From: Paenibacillus plantarum
GTDB taxonomy: Bacteria > Bacillota > Bacilli > Paenibacillales > NBRC-103111
DNA length: 64,000 nucleotides
Direction of reading: 5' to 3'
Assembly: GCF_013141695.1 (NCBI RefSeq)
Contig: NZ_WHNY01000036.1
Span: 62,001 to 126,000, forward strand
How positions within the stretch are numbered: the first letter of the stretch is position 1; each line of letters begins with the position of its first letter. Under the pieces are notes generated by a model that searched no databases, was not told the origin of the DNA, and saw only the letters and a list, made by a program, of their open reading frames with translations. The position numbers and the translations under genes were made by a program. Shown here in pieces: positions 17,898 through 25,797 of this stretch.

Positions 17898-18264
17898 ATC
17901 GATAATAGGACAACACCCAGCACACGTCGTTTCGATCCGTAACAATGGCCAGCAGTCCGTTGAACGGCGCTTCATACATATCCACGTTAATAGCCCCACC
18001 TGTGGCTAGCTCTCCGTAGATGGTTCGGAACGCTTCCTCTCTCTCGATCGTCACGAACACTCTCACGTAATCGCCTTTCATGACTGGCTTTGCCGCCAGT
18101 GTATCCGCAAACTTAAGGATGGCCCCCTCGACATGTAGGTCCGCGTTAAGCACTTCTTCTCCCTGTTTGCGTAAAATCGTGACCTCGCCACCAAAAATAC
18201 GCTGATAGTACTTGATTTCATCCTTGCAATTTTCCACCACAATAAAAGGAATAGCTTTCATCAT
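17896..18264 (-). CDS. VOC-family (glyoxalase/PhnB-like) protein
   Basis: The 122-residue product is a single-domain vicinal-oxygen-chelate protein of the PhnB/3-demethylubiquinone-methyltransferase-like group: AIPFIVVENCKDEIKYYQ, then RIFGGEV at the start and GLLAIVTDRNDVCWVL at the end. Reaction and substrate are unknown. Of several in-frame ATGs, the one at 18264 sits 8 bases after GGAGG. It follows the MarR gene by 55 bases and probably shares its transcript, so it may be a target of that repressor, for example in a response to a toxic compound. Its stop codon lies inside the inverted repeat that ends the transcript. Confidence 0.75.
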   Translation of the reverse strand: MMKAIPFIVVENCKDEIKYYQRIFGGEVTILRKQGEEVLNADLHVEGAILKFADTLAAKPVMKGDYVRVFVTIEREEAFRTIYGELATGGAINVDMYEAPFNGLLAIVTDRNDVCWVLSYYR

Positions 18265-18319
18265 GTACATCCCCTCCTCATAGTTACTTACTCGTTTCCG
18301 ATCAACCCTGCGTCTGCTA

Positions 18320-18772
18320 CTAATCAGTCAAATTGTGAAGCACGATTTTCAGGAGATTTATCATCTTGTCATACTCCTCATCGTTCATACCTTTCCTGGT
18401 TTTGTTTTTCACGCGAGCCAGTGCTTCCTGTACCTTGGGTACCACATCACGTCCCGCTTCCGTCAAATATAACAACTGATAGCGATTGTCAGAGGTATCG
18501 ACTTCCCTCCGTACATAACCTTCTGCTTCTAGTTTGGAAATGGCTTTCGCGGTTGTTGTCTTATCAATGAGCAGCTTTTCGCTCAGTGCTTTCTGCGTAA
18601 TGGGCTGCCCAAACGCGATGGCCATTAGAAAAATATATTGCCCGCTTCCGATGCGGTATGGCGCCAACTCGGCTGAAATCGCTATCTGCATATGGCGATA
18701 AATGGCTGAGATATATTGGCCATGTGATTCTGTGGGTATGCCATCGACATTGTGACTCCATTGTTGATTCAT
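18320..18772 (-). CDS. MarR-family transcriptional regulator
   Basis: The 150-residue winged-helix repressor has its DNA-binding core in the middle: ITQKALSEKLLIDKTTTAKA, then ISKLEAEGYVRREVDTSDNR and LTEAGRD. Dimerising helices lie at both ends. The start at MNQQWSHNV is chosen because GGAGG lies 7-8 bases before it; an ATG five codons upstream overlaps that site. Two direct repeats of 23 bases lie just upstream of the gene and probably form its operator. It is followed by a VOC gene in the same direction. The ligand is unknown. Confidence 0.88.
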   Translation of the reverse strand: MNQQWSHNVDGIPTESHGQYISAIYRHMQIAISAELAPYRIGSGQYIFLMAIAFGQPITQKALSEKLLIDKTTTAKAISKLEAEGYVRREVDTSDNRYQLLYLTEAGRDVVPKVQEALARVKNKTRKGMNDEEYDKMINLLKIVLHNLTD

Positions 18773-18786
18773 GTTACTTCCCTCCA

Positions 18787-18846
18787 TAAATAGGATGCTA
18801 TTGCAACTAATTTCAGCATATGCTAAATAGGATGTTATTGCAACTA
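18787..18846 (-). promoter_or_regulatory. Direct-repeat operator and promoter of the marR gene
   Basis: A 23-base unit (TAAATAGGATG, then C or T, then TATTGCAACTA) occurs at 18787-18809 and 18824-18846, 37 bases apart. A palindrome AGCATATGCT lies between them. On the minus strand TTGCAA and TATGCT are 17 bases apart and could be the -35 and -10 boxes, so a bound repressor would cover the promoter. Confidence 0.6.
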
Positions 18847-18888
18847 TTATTTTTAAAATGGAACATACATGTTAGCACGTGGATTCTC

Positions 18889-18923
18889 CGAAAAAATCCC
18901 CCAAGCATCAAGCCTTGGGGGAC
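18889..18923 (-). terminator. Terminator of the fructokinase gene
   Basis: On the minus strand TCCCCCAAG, loop GCTTGATG-like, and CTTGGGGGA form a strong hairpin followed by six T, about 20 bases after the stop codon. Confidence 0.85.
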
Positions 18924-18943
18924 TGCTAGTGAGCATGCGAACA

Positions 18944-19825
18944 TTACGAATGATTACGTTTGGCTTCTACGCCTAGAGCAAGTGATCCTCTCAAGCCTGA
19001 ATTCGTTCCTAATCCAGGAGGCACAATGTAGCTATGAATATTCTCCAATAAGGATTCAGTATGAATGTAACCATTCAAGATCTTCTGAACATGCGCATGA
19101 ATTAATGGAAATAAATGAGCTTGCTGCATCACACCGCCACCTAGAATAATCTTCTTCGGTGACATCATTAATATCGTGGAGCTAATGGACTGTGCCAAGT
19201 AGTAGGCCTCTAAATCCCAAGCGGGATGGTCTACGGGCAACTCACTGCCTTTCACTCCCCAGCGCTGTTCGATGGCAGGGCCCGCGGCCATTCCTTCTAA
19301 GCAGTCACCATGATACGGGCATGTCCCCTTGAAACTATCGCCTTGATGGGGTCTGATCATCACATGACCACCTTCAGGATGAACCAGGCCATGAACCAAG
19401 CGGCCCTCCATATATACGCCTACGCCGATTCCAGTACCGACCGTATAGTAGACACAACTATCAAGACCTTGTGCAGCTCCCCATTTCGCTTCTCCGAAAG
19501 CAGCGGCATTGACATCCGTATCCCAACCGTAAGGGACATTGAAGGATTCTCTCAATTTCCCCAATACATCATAGTTGGCCCATCCTGGCTTAGGCGTCGT
19601 TGTGATATAGCCATATAAGGGGCTGCTTGGATCGACATTTATCGGTCCAAATGATCCGATGCCAATCGCTGACACATTTTTATCTGCAAAATAATCAATT
19701 ACCTTCGGCATTGTCTGCTCGGGATGTTCCGTCGGAAAACTAACCCGATCCTCAATGATACCTTCTTCATTTCCAATCCCACAAACGAACTTGGTTCCCC
19801 CTGCTTCGATGGCTCCATAACGCAC
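18944..19825 (-). CDS. scrK: ROK-family fructokinase
   Basis: The 293-residue sugar kinase phosphorylates fructose, or possibly another hexose, with ATP in the cytosol. Motifs visible are the ATP-phosphate loop AIEAGGTKFVCGIG at the start, GIGSFGPINVD, the catalytic Asp in WDTDVNAAAFGE, the ROK core TVGTGIGVGVYMEGRLVHG, and the zinc-binding HPEGGH..C..HGDCLEG element. This is close to B. subtilis YdhR/GmuE. The last part, LGTNSGLRGSLALG, is the usual ROK end. It lies alone between argC and marR with its own terminator. The substrate is assigned by family resemblance. Confidence 0.88.
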   Translation of the reverse strand: MRYGAIEAGGTKFVCGIGNEEGIIEDRVSFPTEHPEQTMPKVIDYFADKNVSAIGIGSFGPINVDPSSPLYGYITTTPKPGWANYDVLGKLRESFNVPYGWDTDVNAAAFGEAKWGAAQGLDSCVYYTVGTGIGVGVYMEGRLVHGLVHPEGGHVMIRPHQGDSFKGTCPYHGDCLEGMAAGPAIEQRWGVKGSELPVDHPAWDLEAYYLAQSISSTILMMSPKKIILGGGVMQQAHLFPLIHAHVQKILNGYIHTESLLENIHSYIVPPGLGTNSGLRGSLALGVEAKRNHS

Positions 19826-19897
19826 GATGTCATTCCTCCTACATGTTTCTATGAAGTCGATTTTACCACATCGTATACAAGGTTTGGAATGCCCTGC

Positions 19898-20842
19898 TCA
19901 CTCTAGTCCTTCACCTTCATCAAATCCAAGCATAATATTCATATTTTGAATAGCTGCCCCCGAGGCGCCTTTTCCTAGATTATCGAATCTAGTTGTAAGC
20001 AGTACTTCATCATTATGACCAAAAACAAAGATGTCCAAATTATTCGTATGATTGCATTGCGTAAGATTAAAGAATCCGTCTTCCAGATTCGCCTCAGATT
20101 CATATGGCATCACGCGTATAAACCGCTCATCTTTATAATACGCGGCGAGCAGTTCTTGAATATCCCTTGCTGTTACCCGCTTAGTAAACAGGCTAGGGAA
20201 TAAAGGAATTGTAACCGCATCACCCTGATAATAATTTCCGACGATTGGTGTAAACAGTGGCGCTGTGTGTAACCCCGTATATTTTTGCATCTCTGGAAGA
20301 TGCTTGTGGTTCAGGTTTAATCCATATGGTCTTGGTGCGAAAAGCTCATCTCGATTCGTATTCTTATATTCCGTTATAAGCTTCTTACCTCCGCCACTAT
20401 ATCCTGTGAGCGAATAACAAGACGTACGGTACTCCTTCGGTATAATGCCTTCAGCCACTAGAGGTTGTATAGCCAAAATATACCCAGTCGCATGGCATCC
20501 TGGGACGGATACCCTCGACGACTTCCGGATGTTTTCTCTTTGATTTTTATGTAATTCCGGTAATCCATATGTCCACTCTTGGTTAGTCCTAAACGCCGTA
20601 CTTGCATCAATGATTTTGGTCGTATGGTTCGTTACCATCGCTACGGAATCTCTTGAAGCATCATCGGGAAGACACAAGAATACGAGGTCCGCCTCATTGA
20701 TTAATGCTTTACGGGTTTCGTAATCTTTTCACTGATCCGACGCAATGGCGATGACTTCGATGTCAGAAATCTTAGATAAGTAATCATGTATTTTTAATCC
20801 AGTTGTACCTTCTTGACCATCAACAAATATCTTATATGTCAC
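19898..20842 (-). pseudogene. argC: argC (N-acetyl-gamma-glutamyl-phosphate reductase, type 2) with in-frame stop
   Basis: The intact gene would give a 314-residue NADPH-dependent reductase of arginine synthesis. It starts at GTG (20842) after AGGGGTG and reads VTYKIFVDGQEGTTGLKIHD and on to IASDQ. It then meets TGA at 20729-20731 (codon 38) and continues in the same frame as KDYETRKALINEADLVFLCL. The active-site Cys in SVPGCHATGYILA, GYSGGGKK and NHKHLPEM are all intact, so the rest is undamaged. Type 2 relatives commonly have Arg at this point, so CGA-to-TGA is a likely single change. A sequencing error is possible. Internal restart at a TTG (20677) would lack the nucleotide-binding strand. 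Confidence 0.85.
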
Positions 20843-20866
20843 TTTTACACCCCTAGCGCATTTTGT

Positions 20867-20904
20867 TATGTATAATAATACACTTTAATGTATATATATT
20901 CAAT
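20867..20904 (-). promoter_or_regulatory. Tandem ARG boxes (ArgR operator) upstream of argC
   Basis: Two 18-base palindromes fit the ArgR pattern TGNAT-WWWW-ATNCA: TATGTATAATAATACACT at 20867-20884 and AATGTATATATATTCAAT at 20887-20904, two bases apart. This is the paired arrangement bound by hexameric ArgR/AhrC. It lies directly upstream of argC. Confidence 0.75.
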
Positions 20905-21000
20905 TCTTGAATAACTGCAACCTATTCCTATCACCCCCCGTCTGAGAGATTGTCAACAAGATTGGCGCTACTTTTCAAATATCGGAAGGAGATTTATCGG

Positions 21001-22086
21001 ATGAAGAAAAAACTAACTGTCATATTAAGTTTGGTTGGGATACTTGGCACAACAGCTGCAGTCGGAGCTGAGGGTTTCGTAGAAAAGGTTACAGGCTACT
21101 TGCAGAAGGATGTAAAAATTGTTGTTAACGGACAAGACAGCAAGCTAACGCCTGTCTATATTGACGGCAAAGCATACCTTCCCGTACGTGACGCTGCAAC
21201 TCAGCTTGGCTATACGGTAAATTACGATGAAGCGAACAAAGAGATCGAGCTTGACGAAGCGGAAGAAGCTGCCTTGATGCCTGCAACCGGTGTGATCGTA
21301 AGCGTACAGACGAAGGAAGACGGAAATACACGCATCGAGTTGCTCGGCAGCACTTGGGTTATTTTAACCGTAGACAAATCGACTACTATTAAGAGCTTAG
21401 ACGGTAAAACACTAACTGCAGCCGATCTTAAAGCCGGTACTCAAATCGACGCCGAGTTCGGACCCGCAATGGCGATGAGCTATCCGGGCCAAGCACATGC
21501 TGTAAACATTAACGTTCACGCAGATCGTTTGGTTAAAGAAGATACAATCAAAGAAGTGAAACATACCGATGATGGTTGGCAAGTTCAATTAGACAATCTG
21601 GTACTTAATGGCGGTAAAGAAACTCGCGTCATGACGTCGCAAGGTGAGTCCCTGAAATGGGAGGATCTGAAAGCTGGCACGAAAGTAAAAGCCTACTACG
21701 GTCCAATTGAAACGAAAAGCCTGCCTCCACAAAGTCCAGTGTTCCTTCTCGTTGTTCAGACTCAATCACCTGTAATCGGCACGCCGAAAATGTCCCCAGA
21801 GGCAGTACAGGAATACCGCAACTTAGCATGGGCACAAGTGAAAGAGCAAACGTCTCATATTACAACGAAACAAGACGAAGCAGCTGTTCAAATCGTTTCC
21901 TCTAACGAAGTAGGCGTATTGCCTTCCACCGACGAGCAGAAGAAATTGCTGACAGACGTGCAAGCTGCACACGGCAATGTCGTGACGGTTACTTACAAAA
22001 CAGACCAAGATGAGCTGCTTGGACCGTTAACTGCTGTGTTCGATTTCAACACAAAAGCTTTTATCGGCTTCAACATTAGAAAATAA
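21001..22086 (+). CDS. Exported protein with copper-amine-oxidase-like stalk domain
   Basis: The 361-residue product is probably secreted or surface-held. The start is the ATG at 21001, 9 bases after GGAAGGAG; upstream in-frame codons lack such a site. Residues 1-23 are a signal peptide (MKKKLTVILSLVGILGTTAAV). Residues 35-90 are the short stalk domain common in Paenibacillus exported proteins: VKIVVNGQDSKLTPVYIDGK, then AYLPVRDAATQLGY. Residues 100-240 show two beta-rich repeats (TGVIVSVQTKEDGNTRIELL; DLKAGTKVKAYYG). The function is unknown. Confidence 0.8.
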   Translation: MKKKLTVILSLVGILGTTAAVGAEGFVEKVTGYLQKDVKIVVNGQDSKLTPVYIDGKAYLPVRDAATQLGYTVNYDEANKEIELDEAEEAALMPATGVIVSVQTKEDGNTRIELLGSTWVILTVDKSTTIKSLDGKTLTAADLKAGTQIDAEFGPAMAMSYPGQAHAVNINVHADRLVKEDTIKEVKHTDDGWQVQLDNLVLNGGKETRVMTSQGESLKWEDLKAGTKVKAYYGPIETKSLPPQSPVFLLVVQTQSPVIGTPKMSPEAVQEYRNLAWAQVKEQTSHITTKQDEAAVQIVSSNEVGVLPSTDEQKKLLTDVQAAHGNVVTVTYKTDQDELLGPLTAVFDFNTKAFIGFNIRK

Positions 22087-22095
22087 AAGAATTCA

Positions 22096-22136
22096 CAAAA
22101 AGCCATGAAATTCAAATTGAATTTCATGGCTTTTCT
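22096..22136. terminator. Terminator after the stalk-domain gene
   Basis: AAAAGCCATGAAATTC and GAATTTCATGGCTTTT form a perfect hairpin about 10 bases after the stop, with T on both ends. It probably serves the convergent chemoreceptor gene as well. Confidence 0.85.
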
Positions 22137-22175
22137 ATTTTGGGTGCAAAGGTGCAGCTACCTTAAACCTCATCT

Positions 22176-23447
22176 TTATATTTGAAAAACATTAATTTTG
22201 GATTTCAACAGATCGGCCTGACATCGCAACATTTCCGAAGATGAAGATAGTTCTTGCATAACAGCCATTTGTTCTTGTACGGACATGGACACATGTTTTG
22301 TCTCTTTTGAAATTTGAGTTGCAATCACCGCCACTTCGTTCGTTTTGATTAAGGCACTTCCAATCTTCTGAATCTGATCCGTCACACAACCTACAATATT
22401 CTCAACCGTTTGTGCGGTTTCCAAGACAGCCCTGTTGATTTGATTCAGTGCCTTCTTTCCTTCCTCACCTTTGCCAACTTCACGGCTTGCGAGTTGTTCT
22501 TGAGCGGTTATTTTCTCTACTACTCCCGCTACATCCAATTCAATCCGAGTGGTCAACTGGTCGATATCCTTCACCGCCCTGGCGCTTTGTTCGGCCAGTT
22601 TGCGAATTTCCCCAGCTACGACCATGAAGCCTGCACCATGCTCCCCTGCCCTTGCTGCTTCAATAGAAGCATTTAAGGCAAGCAAGTGCGTTTGCTCTGC
22701 AATATCGCCAACAACTCGGGTGATATGTCCGATTTCCTTTGCATTATCGTGTAACTGTCTGACGACGCCAATGGATTCCAGATTGGAATTCGCTAGGTTC
22801 AGCAGGCCTTGTACGAGTGAACGCACGATAACCTCGCTCTCCTTAATCGTTTTCAGCGTTTCTCGCGAAATGGTCTGTGAATCTCCTGCTTTGGCGCCGA
22901 TTTCATCAGCAGCTTGTTTGATCTGCACGACCGCTGTTAACGTTCCTTGCGTAGATGCTGCTTGCTCCGATGCACCGTTCGATATCATTTCTACAGCGCC
23001 GGCTGTGAGTTCAATCTGTAGGGCTGCCTGTTCCATACCACTCCGTAATACGCCGGCATGACTGTCCGTAAACGAAACACTAGCCGATATATCCGTAATC
23101 ATTTGCCGTAAATTTCCGATCATTTTCTCAAAGGATCCACTAAGTAAGCGTATTTCGTCATCCGAATGGTACAATGGAATTTCTACTTGTAAGTTACCTG
23201 TAGCGGCTTCGTTTGCGGCATCCGTCAATCGGATAAGTGGTTTTGTAAACCAGGTGGCGCCAAACCATCCCAATAAACCTGTCCAAAAAATGCCAAGCAG
23301 CATAATGATAGAAAGGTATAGCCAATCTGCCATACTTGGCGCAATGATGTCTTTTACATAGAAAATAAATAGCGCACTGCAGCCATAGGTGACGATAGAA
23401 ACAATAACAATACCAATTACAATTTTTTTGACTAAACTCAACTTCAT
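22176..23447 (-). CDS. Methyl-accepting chemotaxis protein without periplasmic sensor domain
   Basis: The 423-residue chemoreceptor signals to CheA. It has two membrane helices close together (residues about 8-30 and 38-60) with almost nothing outside the cell. A HAMP segment ([20 protein letters not shown]) and a long coiled signalling domain follow. Its conserved tip is [20 protein letters not shown], then [20 protein letters not shown]. The lack of an external domain suggests it senses through the membrane or HAMP region, as in energy-type receptors. The start at MKLSLVKK has GAAGGTG 7 bases upstream; an earlier ATG eight codons back is less good. It ends convergently with the stalk gene. 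Confidence 0.9.
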   Translation of the reverse strand: MKLSLVKKIVIGIVIVSIVTYGCSALFIFYVKDIIAPSMADWLYLSIIMLLGIFWTGLLGWFGATWFTKPLIRLTDAANEAATGNLQVEIPLYHSDDEIRLLSGSFEKMIGNLRQMITDISASVSFTDSHAGVLRSGMEQAALQIELTAGAVEMISNGASEQAASTQGTLTAVVQIKQAADEIGAKAGDSQTISRETLKTIKESEVIVRSLVQGLLNLANSNLESIGVVRQLHDNAKEIGHITRVVGDIAEQTHLLALNASIEAARAGEHGAGFMVVAGEIRKLAEQSARAVKDIDQLTTRIELDVAGVVEKITAQEQLASREVGKGEEGKKALNQINRAVLETAQTVENIVGCVTDQIQKIGSALIKTNEVAVIATQISKETKHVSMSVQEQMAVMQELSSSSEMLRCQADLLKSKINVFQI

Positions 23448-23510
23448 GAATGAGCACCTTCGTTTCGACATAATGTAATCCGTGCATGCGTCTCATTTCT
23501 AATGAATCTT

Positions 23511-23708
23511 TTATTCAACTTTATGATCTCTGGACAATGACTCGTCATCGCTTTCATAGCCCACTATCTTCTCTTTAACCATCGTAACTTTGCCCGCTTT
23601 GTTCATAAGAATCGTTTTGACTTCACCTATTTTGCAATCCCCACAGACCCAACTGTTGCCTATCTTTCTTGAGCCATTCGTCTTCCCACATTGTTCGCAT
23701 GTGATCAT
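23511..23708 (-). CDS. Small zinc-ribbon protein
   Basis: The 65-residue protein has two CxxC pairs, CEQC and CGDC, 15 residues apart, forming a zinc ribbon, followed by a charged tail. The family is not recognised. TGAGGATAA precedes ATG and the frame is short but well formed. A perfect Fnr-type site lies about 65 bases upstream of the start, so it is probably induced at low oxygen together with the genes around it. It could be a small regulator or accessory factor; no function is claimed. Confidence 0.72.
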   Translation of the reverse strand: MITCEQCGKTNGSRKIGNSWVCGDCKIGEVKTILMNKAGKVTMVKEKIVGYESDDESLSRDHKVE

Positions 23709-23764
23709 TTATCCTCAACTCCTCATCCTATATCTAAAATGTACTCCTATTTCAACATGTTCTC

Positions 23765-23780
23765 TGTGACAAATGTCACA
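23765..23780 (-). promoter_or_regulatory. Fnr-type site upstream of the zinc-ribbon gene
   Basis: TGTGA-CAAATG-TCACA matches the Bacillus Fnr consensus TGTGA-N6-TCACA at all ten positions. It is part of the 18-base palindrome CTGTGACAAATGTCACAG, 57-72 bases before the ATG. Confidence 0.75.
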
Positions 23781-23800
23781 GGGCCACTACGTACCTTTAC

Positions 23801-23851
23801 CAAAAACAAAAAAAGGACATGCCTCCTTTACAAACAAGGAGACACATCCTT
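23801..23851 (-). terminator. Terminator of the two-component operon
   Basis: On the minus strand AAGGA-GTG-CTCCTT pairs with AAGGAG-CAT-TCCTT and is followed by TTTTTTTG. It begins right at the kinase stop codon. Confidence 0.8.
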
Positions 23852-24967
23852 TTATATCTTCATGGGAACGATCAACGTTACGGTAGTCCCTTCTCCCACG
23901 ACTGAGTCAATTGTGACTTTGCCGCCAATACTCTTTGCTCGCTCTTCCATACTAAACAGGCCTACACCTTTGGCACTGCTGTTTCTGGCAAAGCCTTGAC
24001 CTCTGTCATCTATTCGAACCACGACAAAGCCATCCGTCTCTTTAACGACAACACTTGCCTCTGATACTCCCGCATACTTGGCAATATTCGTAAGCGCTTC
24101 TTGTATGACACGATAGATGGTAGTTTCCTCAAGGGCTCCAAGACGTCTAGGCAAATGGCTATTCAGCTCTACCCGTATGCCATGGTGGTCTGTGTAATTC
24201 TCAATATACGTACGAATAGCAGGTATGACGCCTAGATCATCCAGAACGGAAGGACGGATTTGCCAAGCTAGACTTCGTACCTCTTCGATGATCCCAGTTA
24301 CATTTTGCCTAAGTCGCGTTAGTTCCGTCTGATCGGTCTCACCTTCGCCAATAAGTCGATCCATCTGGATCAACAAGGAGAATAAGCTTTGTCCAATCCC
24401 ATCATGCAGCTCGCGGGAAAACTTTCTACGTTCTTCCTCTTGAATCTGCATCACCTGTGACATCATCAGCTGAAGCTCTTCTTCCACCCGTTTAAGTTGC
24501 GTGACTTCATTTCGAATCGCTAGATATTGATGGATGTGGCCCTGGTTATCGACAAAGGGCACGATCGTTGTGTCTACCCAATAATAGCTGCCGTCTTTGG
24601 CTTTATTTTTTATCTCGCCACGCCATACTTGCCCTGAGGAAATCGTTCGCCATAAGTCGGTCATGAAGTCTTTCCCATGATAACCGGAATTAATAATCCG
24701 ATGGTCTAAACCGAGAAGCTCACCTCGCGCATACTTGGAAATTTCGCAAAATTTATCATTCACATATTGGATTTTTCCTTTATGGTCCGTAACCGCTACA
24801 ATGGAAGATTCATCGAGAGCAAATTTAACATTGGATAATTGTTTAAGCGACTGTCTCAAATCCTGTTGAAACAACGAGTCCGTGATATGTTCATCAAGAC
24901 GATTTAATAATTCCGTTACATTTTCGCCGATGACTTCCGGGTATTCCCGGTTCAAATCCTTACTCAA
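23852..24967 (-). CDS. PAS-domain sensor histidine kinase (NreB/DegS-like, HisKA_3)
   Basis: The 371-residue soluble kinase has a PAS domain at about residues 50-160 (ESSIVAVTDHKGKIQYVNDK, then YWVDTTIVPF and its PAC end). The phosphoacceptor helix RKFSRELHDGIGQSLFSL carries the His, and a HATPase follows with NIAKYAG, DDRGQGF and GVGLFSMEERAKSIGG. It partners the NarL-type regulator encoded just upstream, overlapping it by 8 bases, and starts at TTG inside TTGAGTAA. Order and neighbours resemble the staphylococcal NreABC oxygen/nitrate system. However, its PAS domain has only one Cys (KFCEIS) instead of the four that hold NreB's iron-sulfur cluster, so the signal must differ. Confidence 0.87.
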   Translation of the reverse strand: MSKDLNREYPEVIGENVTELLNRLDEHITDSLFQQDLRQSLKQLSNVKFALDESSIVAVTDHKGKIQYVNDKFCEISKYARGELLGLDHRIINSGYHGKDFMTDLWRTISSGQVWRGEIKNKAKDGSYYWVDTTIVPFVDNQGHIHQYLAIRNEVTQLKRVEEELQLMMSQVMQIQEEERRKFSRELHDGIGQSLFSLLIQMDRLIGEGETDQTELTRLRQNVTGIIEEVRSLAWQIRPSVLDDLGVIPAIRTYIENYTDHHGIRVELNSHLPRRLGALEETTIYRVIQEALTNIAKYAGVSEASVVVKETDGFVVVRIDDRGQGFARNSSAKGVGLFSMEERAKSIGGKVTIDSVVGEGTTVTLIVPMKI

Positions 24968-25610
24968 AGTTCAACAGTCCTTTCTTCGCCGCATATTTCA
25001 CTAACTCCGGTCTTGTCTTCAGGCCTAGCTTCTCCATGACGTTGCTTTTATGTGATTCCACGGTTTTGACGCTGATCACCAATTGTTCCGCGATTTCTTT
25101 ATTGGAGAATCCTTTGGCGATTAAAGCCAGAACTTCCCGTTCACGTTCCGAAAGTGACCCGAATGTGTCGACATTCTCGCCTTGCTTCAACCGTTCGATA
25201 TATTCATTCATCAGCCGCTTCGTGGCGGTTGGATATAGATAGGCATTTCCTTCTGCAACAGAGCGGATCGCTGTCAATAACTCCTCGTGCGGTGCACTTT
25301 TTAAAATGTAACCGGATGCGCCAACGTGAATGGCTCTAAATAAATATTCATCATCGTCATGCATCGTTAATATCAGAATAGCTAAATCAGGCATTAGTCG
25401 CCGCAGCTCCGCCGTCGCAGTTAGCCCATCCATGCCAGCTGGCATATTCAGGTCCATCAAGACCACATCCGGCTTCAGCAGCCCCGCAGCATGAATCCCC
25501 TCTTCACCGTCAGCAGCTTCCCCGATGACTTCCATATTATGCTTGCCATGGAGCAGCATCATTAAGCCAGATCTCACTACGGCATGATCATCCACTACAA
25601 GAATTTTCAG
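24960..25610 (-). CDS. NarL/FixJ-type response regulator (NreC-like), apparent CTG start
   Basis: The 216-residue regulator has a receiver domain (KILVVDDHAVVRSGL; phospho-Asp in VVLMDLNMPAGMDG; Lys in YILKSAP). Its LuxR helix-turn-helix reads LSEREREVLALIAKGFSNKE, then IAEQLVISVKTVESHKSNVM. The family start MKILVVDD is encoded by CTG-AAA-ATT at 25610, with GGGGGAG six bases before. The next in-frame start, GTG at 25595, would remove the first beta strand and has no ribosome site, so a rare CTG start is preferred. It is cotranscribed with the kinase and lies next to a GAF protein like NreA. An Fnr-like site lies about 107 bases upstream. Confidence 0.88.
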   Translation of the reverse strand: MKILVVDDHAVVRSGLMMLLHGKHNMEVIGEAADGEEGIHAAGLLKPDVVLMDLNMPAGMDGLTATAELRRLMPDLAILILTMHDDDEYLFRAIHVGASGYILKSAPHEELLTAIRSVAEGNAYLYPTATKRLMNEYIERLKQGENVDTFGSLSEREREVLALIAKGFSNKEIAEQLVISVKTVESHKSNVMEKLGLKTRPELVKYAAKKGLLNFE

Positions 25611-25709
25611 CGTACTCTCCCCCTTGTAGTCCCATCATAACACATAATAAACGGCTACACCGTCCTCACATGACGGGAGCGTTTATCTAGAAATATAGCC
25701 ATTTTATAA

Positions 25710-25725
25710 TGTGAAACATATTACA
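25710..25725 (-). promoter_or_regulatory. Fnr-like site upstream of the response regulator
   Basis: TGTGA-AACATA-TTACA differs from the consensus at one position. It lies upstream of an imperfect hairpin (about 25650-25686) and a possible TATGAT -10 box in the leader of the two-component operon. Confidence 0.5.
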
Positions 25726-25772
25726 TTCTATATTTAAATAAATAAATCCCCGTAAGGGCTGCTTCGGGCGGC

Positions 25773-25797
25773 TGTAAGTCGATTTTTTCGACTTACA
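25773..25797. other. Hairpin at the end of the GAF gene
   Basis: GTAAGTCGA and TCGACTTAC form a perfect 9-base stem overlapping the GAF stop codon. There is no T run, so it is a stabilising or weak termination structure rather than a typical terminator. Confidence 0.45.

Noticed and set aside
20729-20731. Selenocysteine at the in-frame TGA of argC
   Set aside because: The position is not the active-site Cys, no SECIS-like hairpin is apparent directly after it, and relatives tend to have Arg here. A nonsense change is simpler.
25650-25686. A terminator between the GAF gene and the response regulator
   Set aside because: The hairpin arms pair only partly and neither strand has a T run; it is better seen as leader structure.
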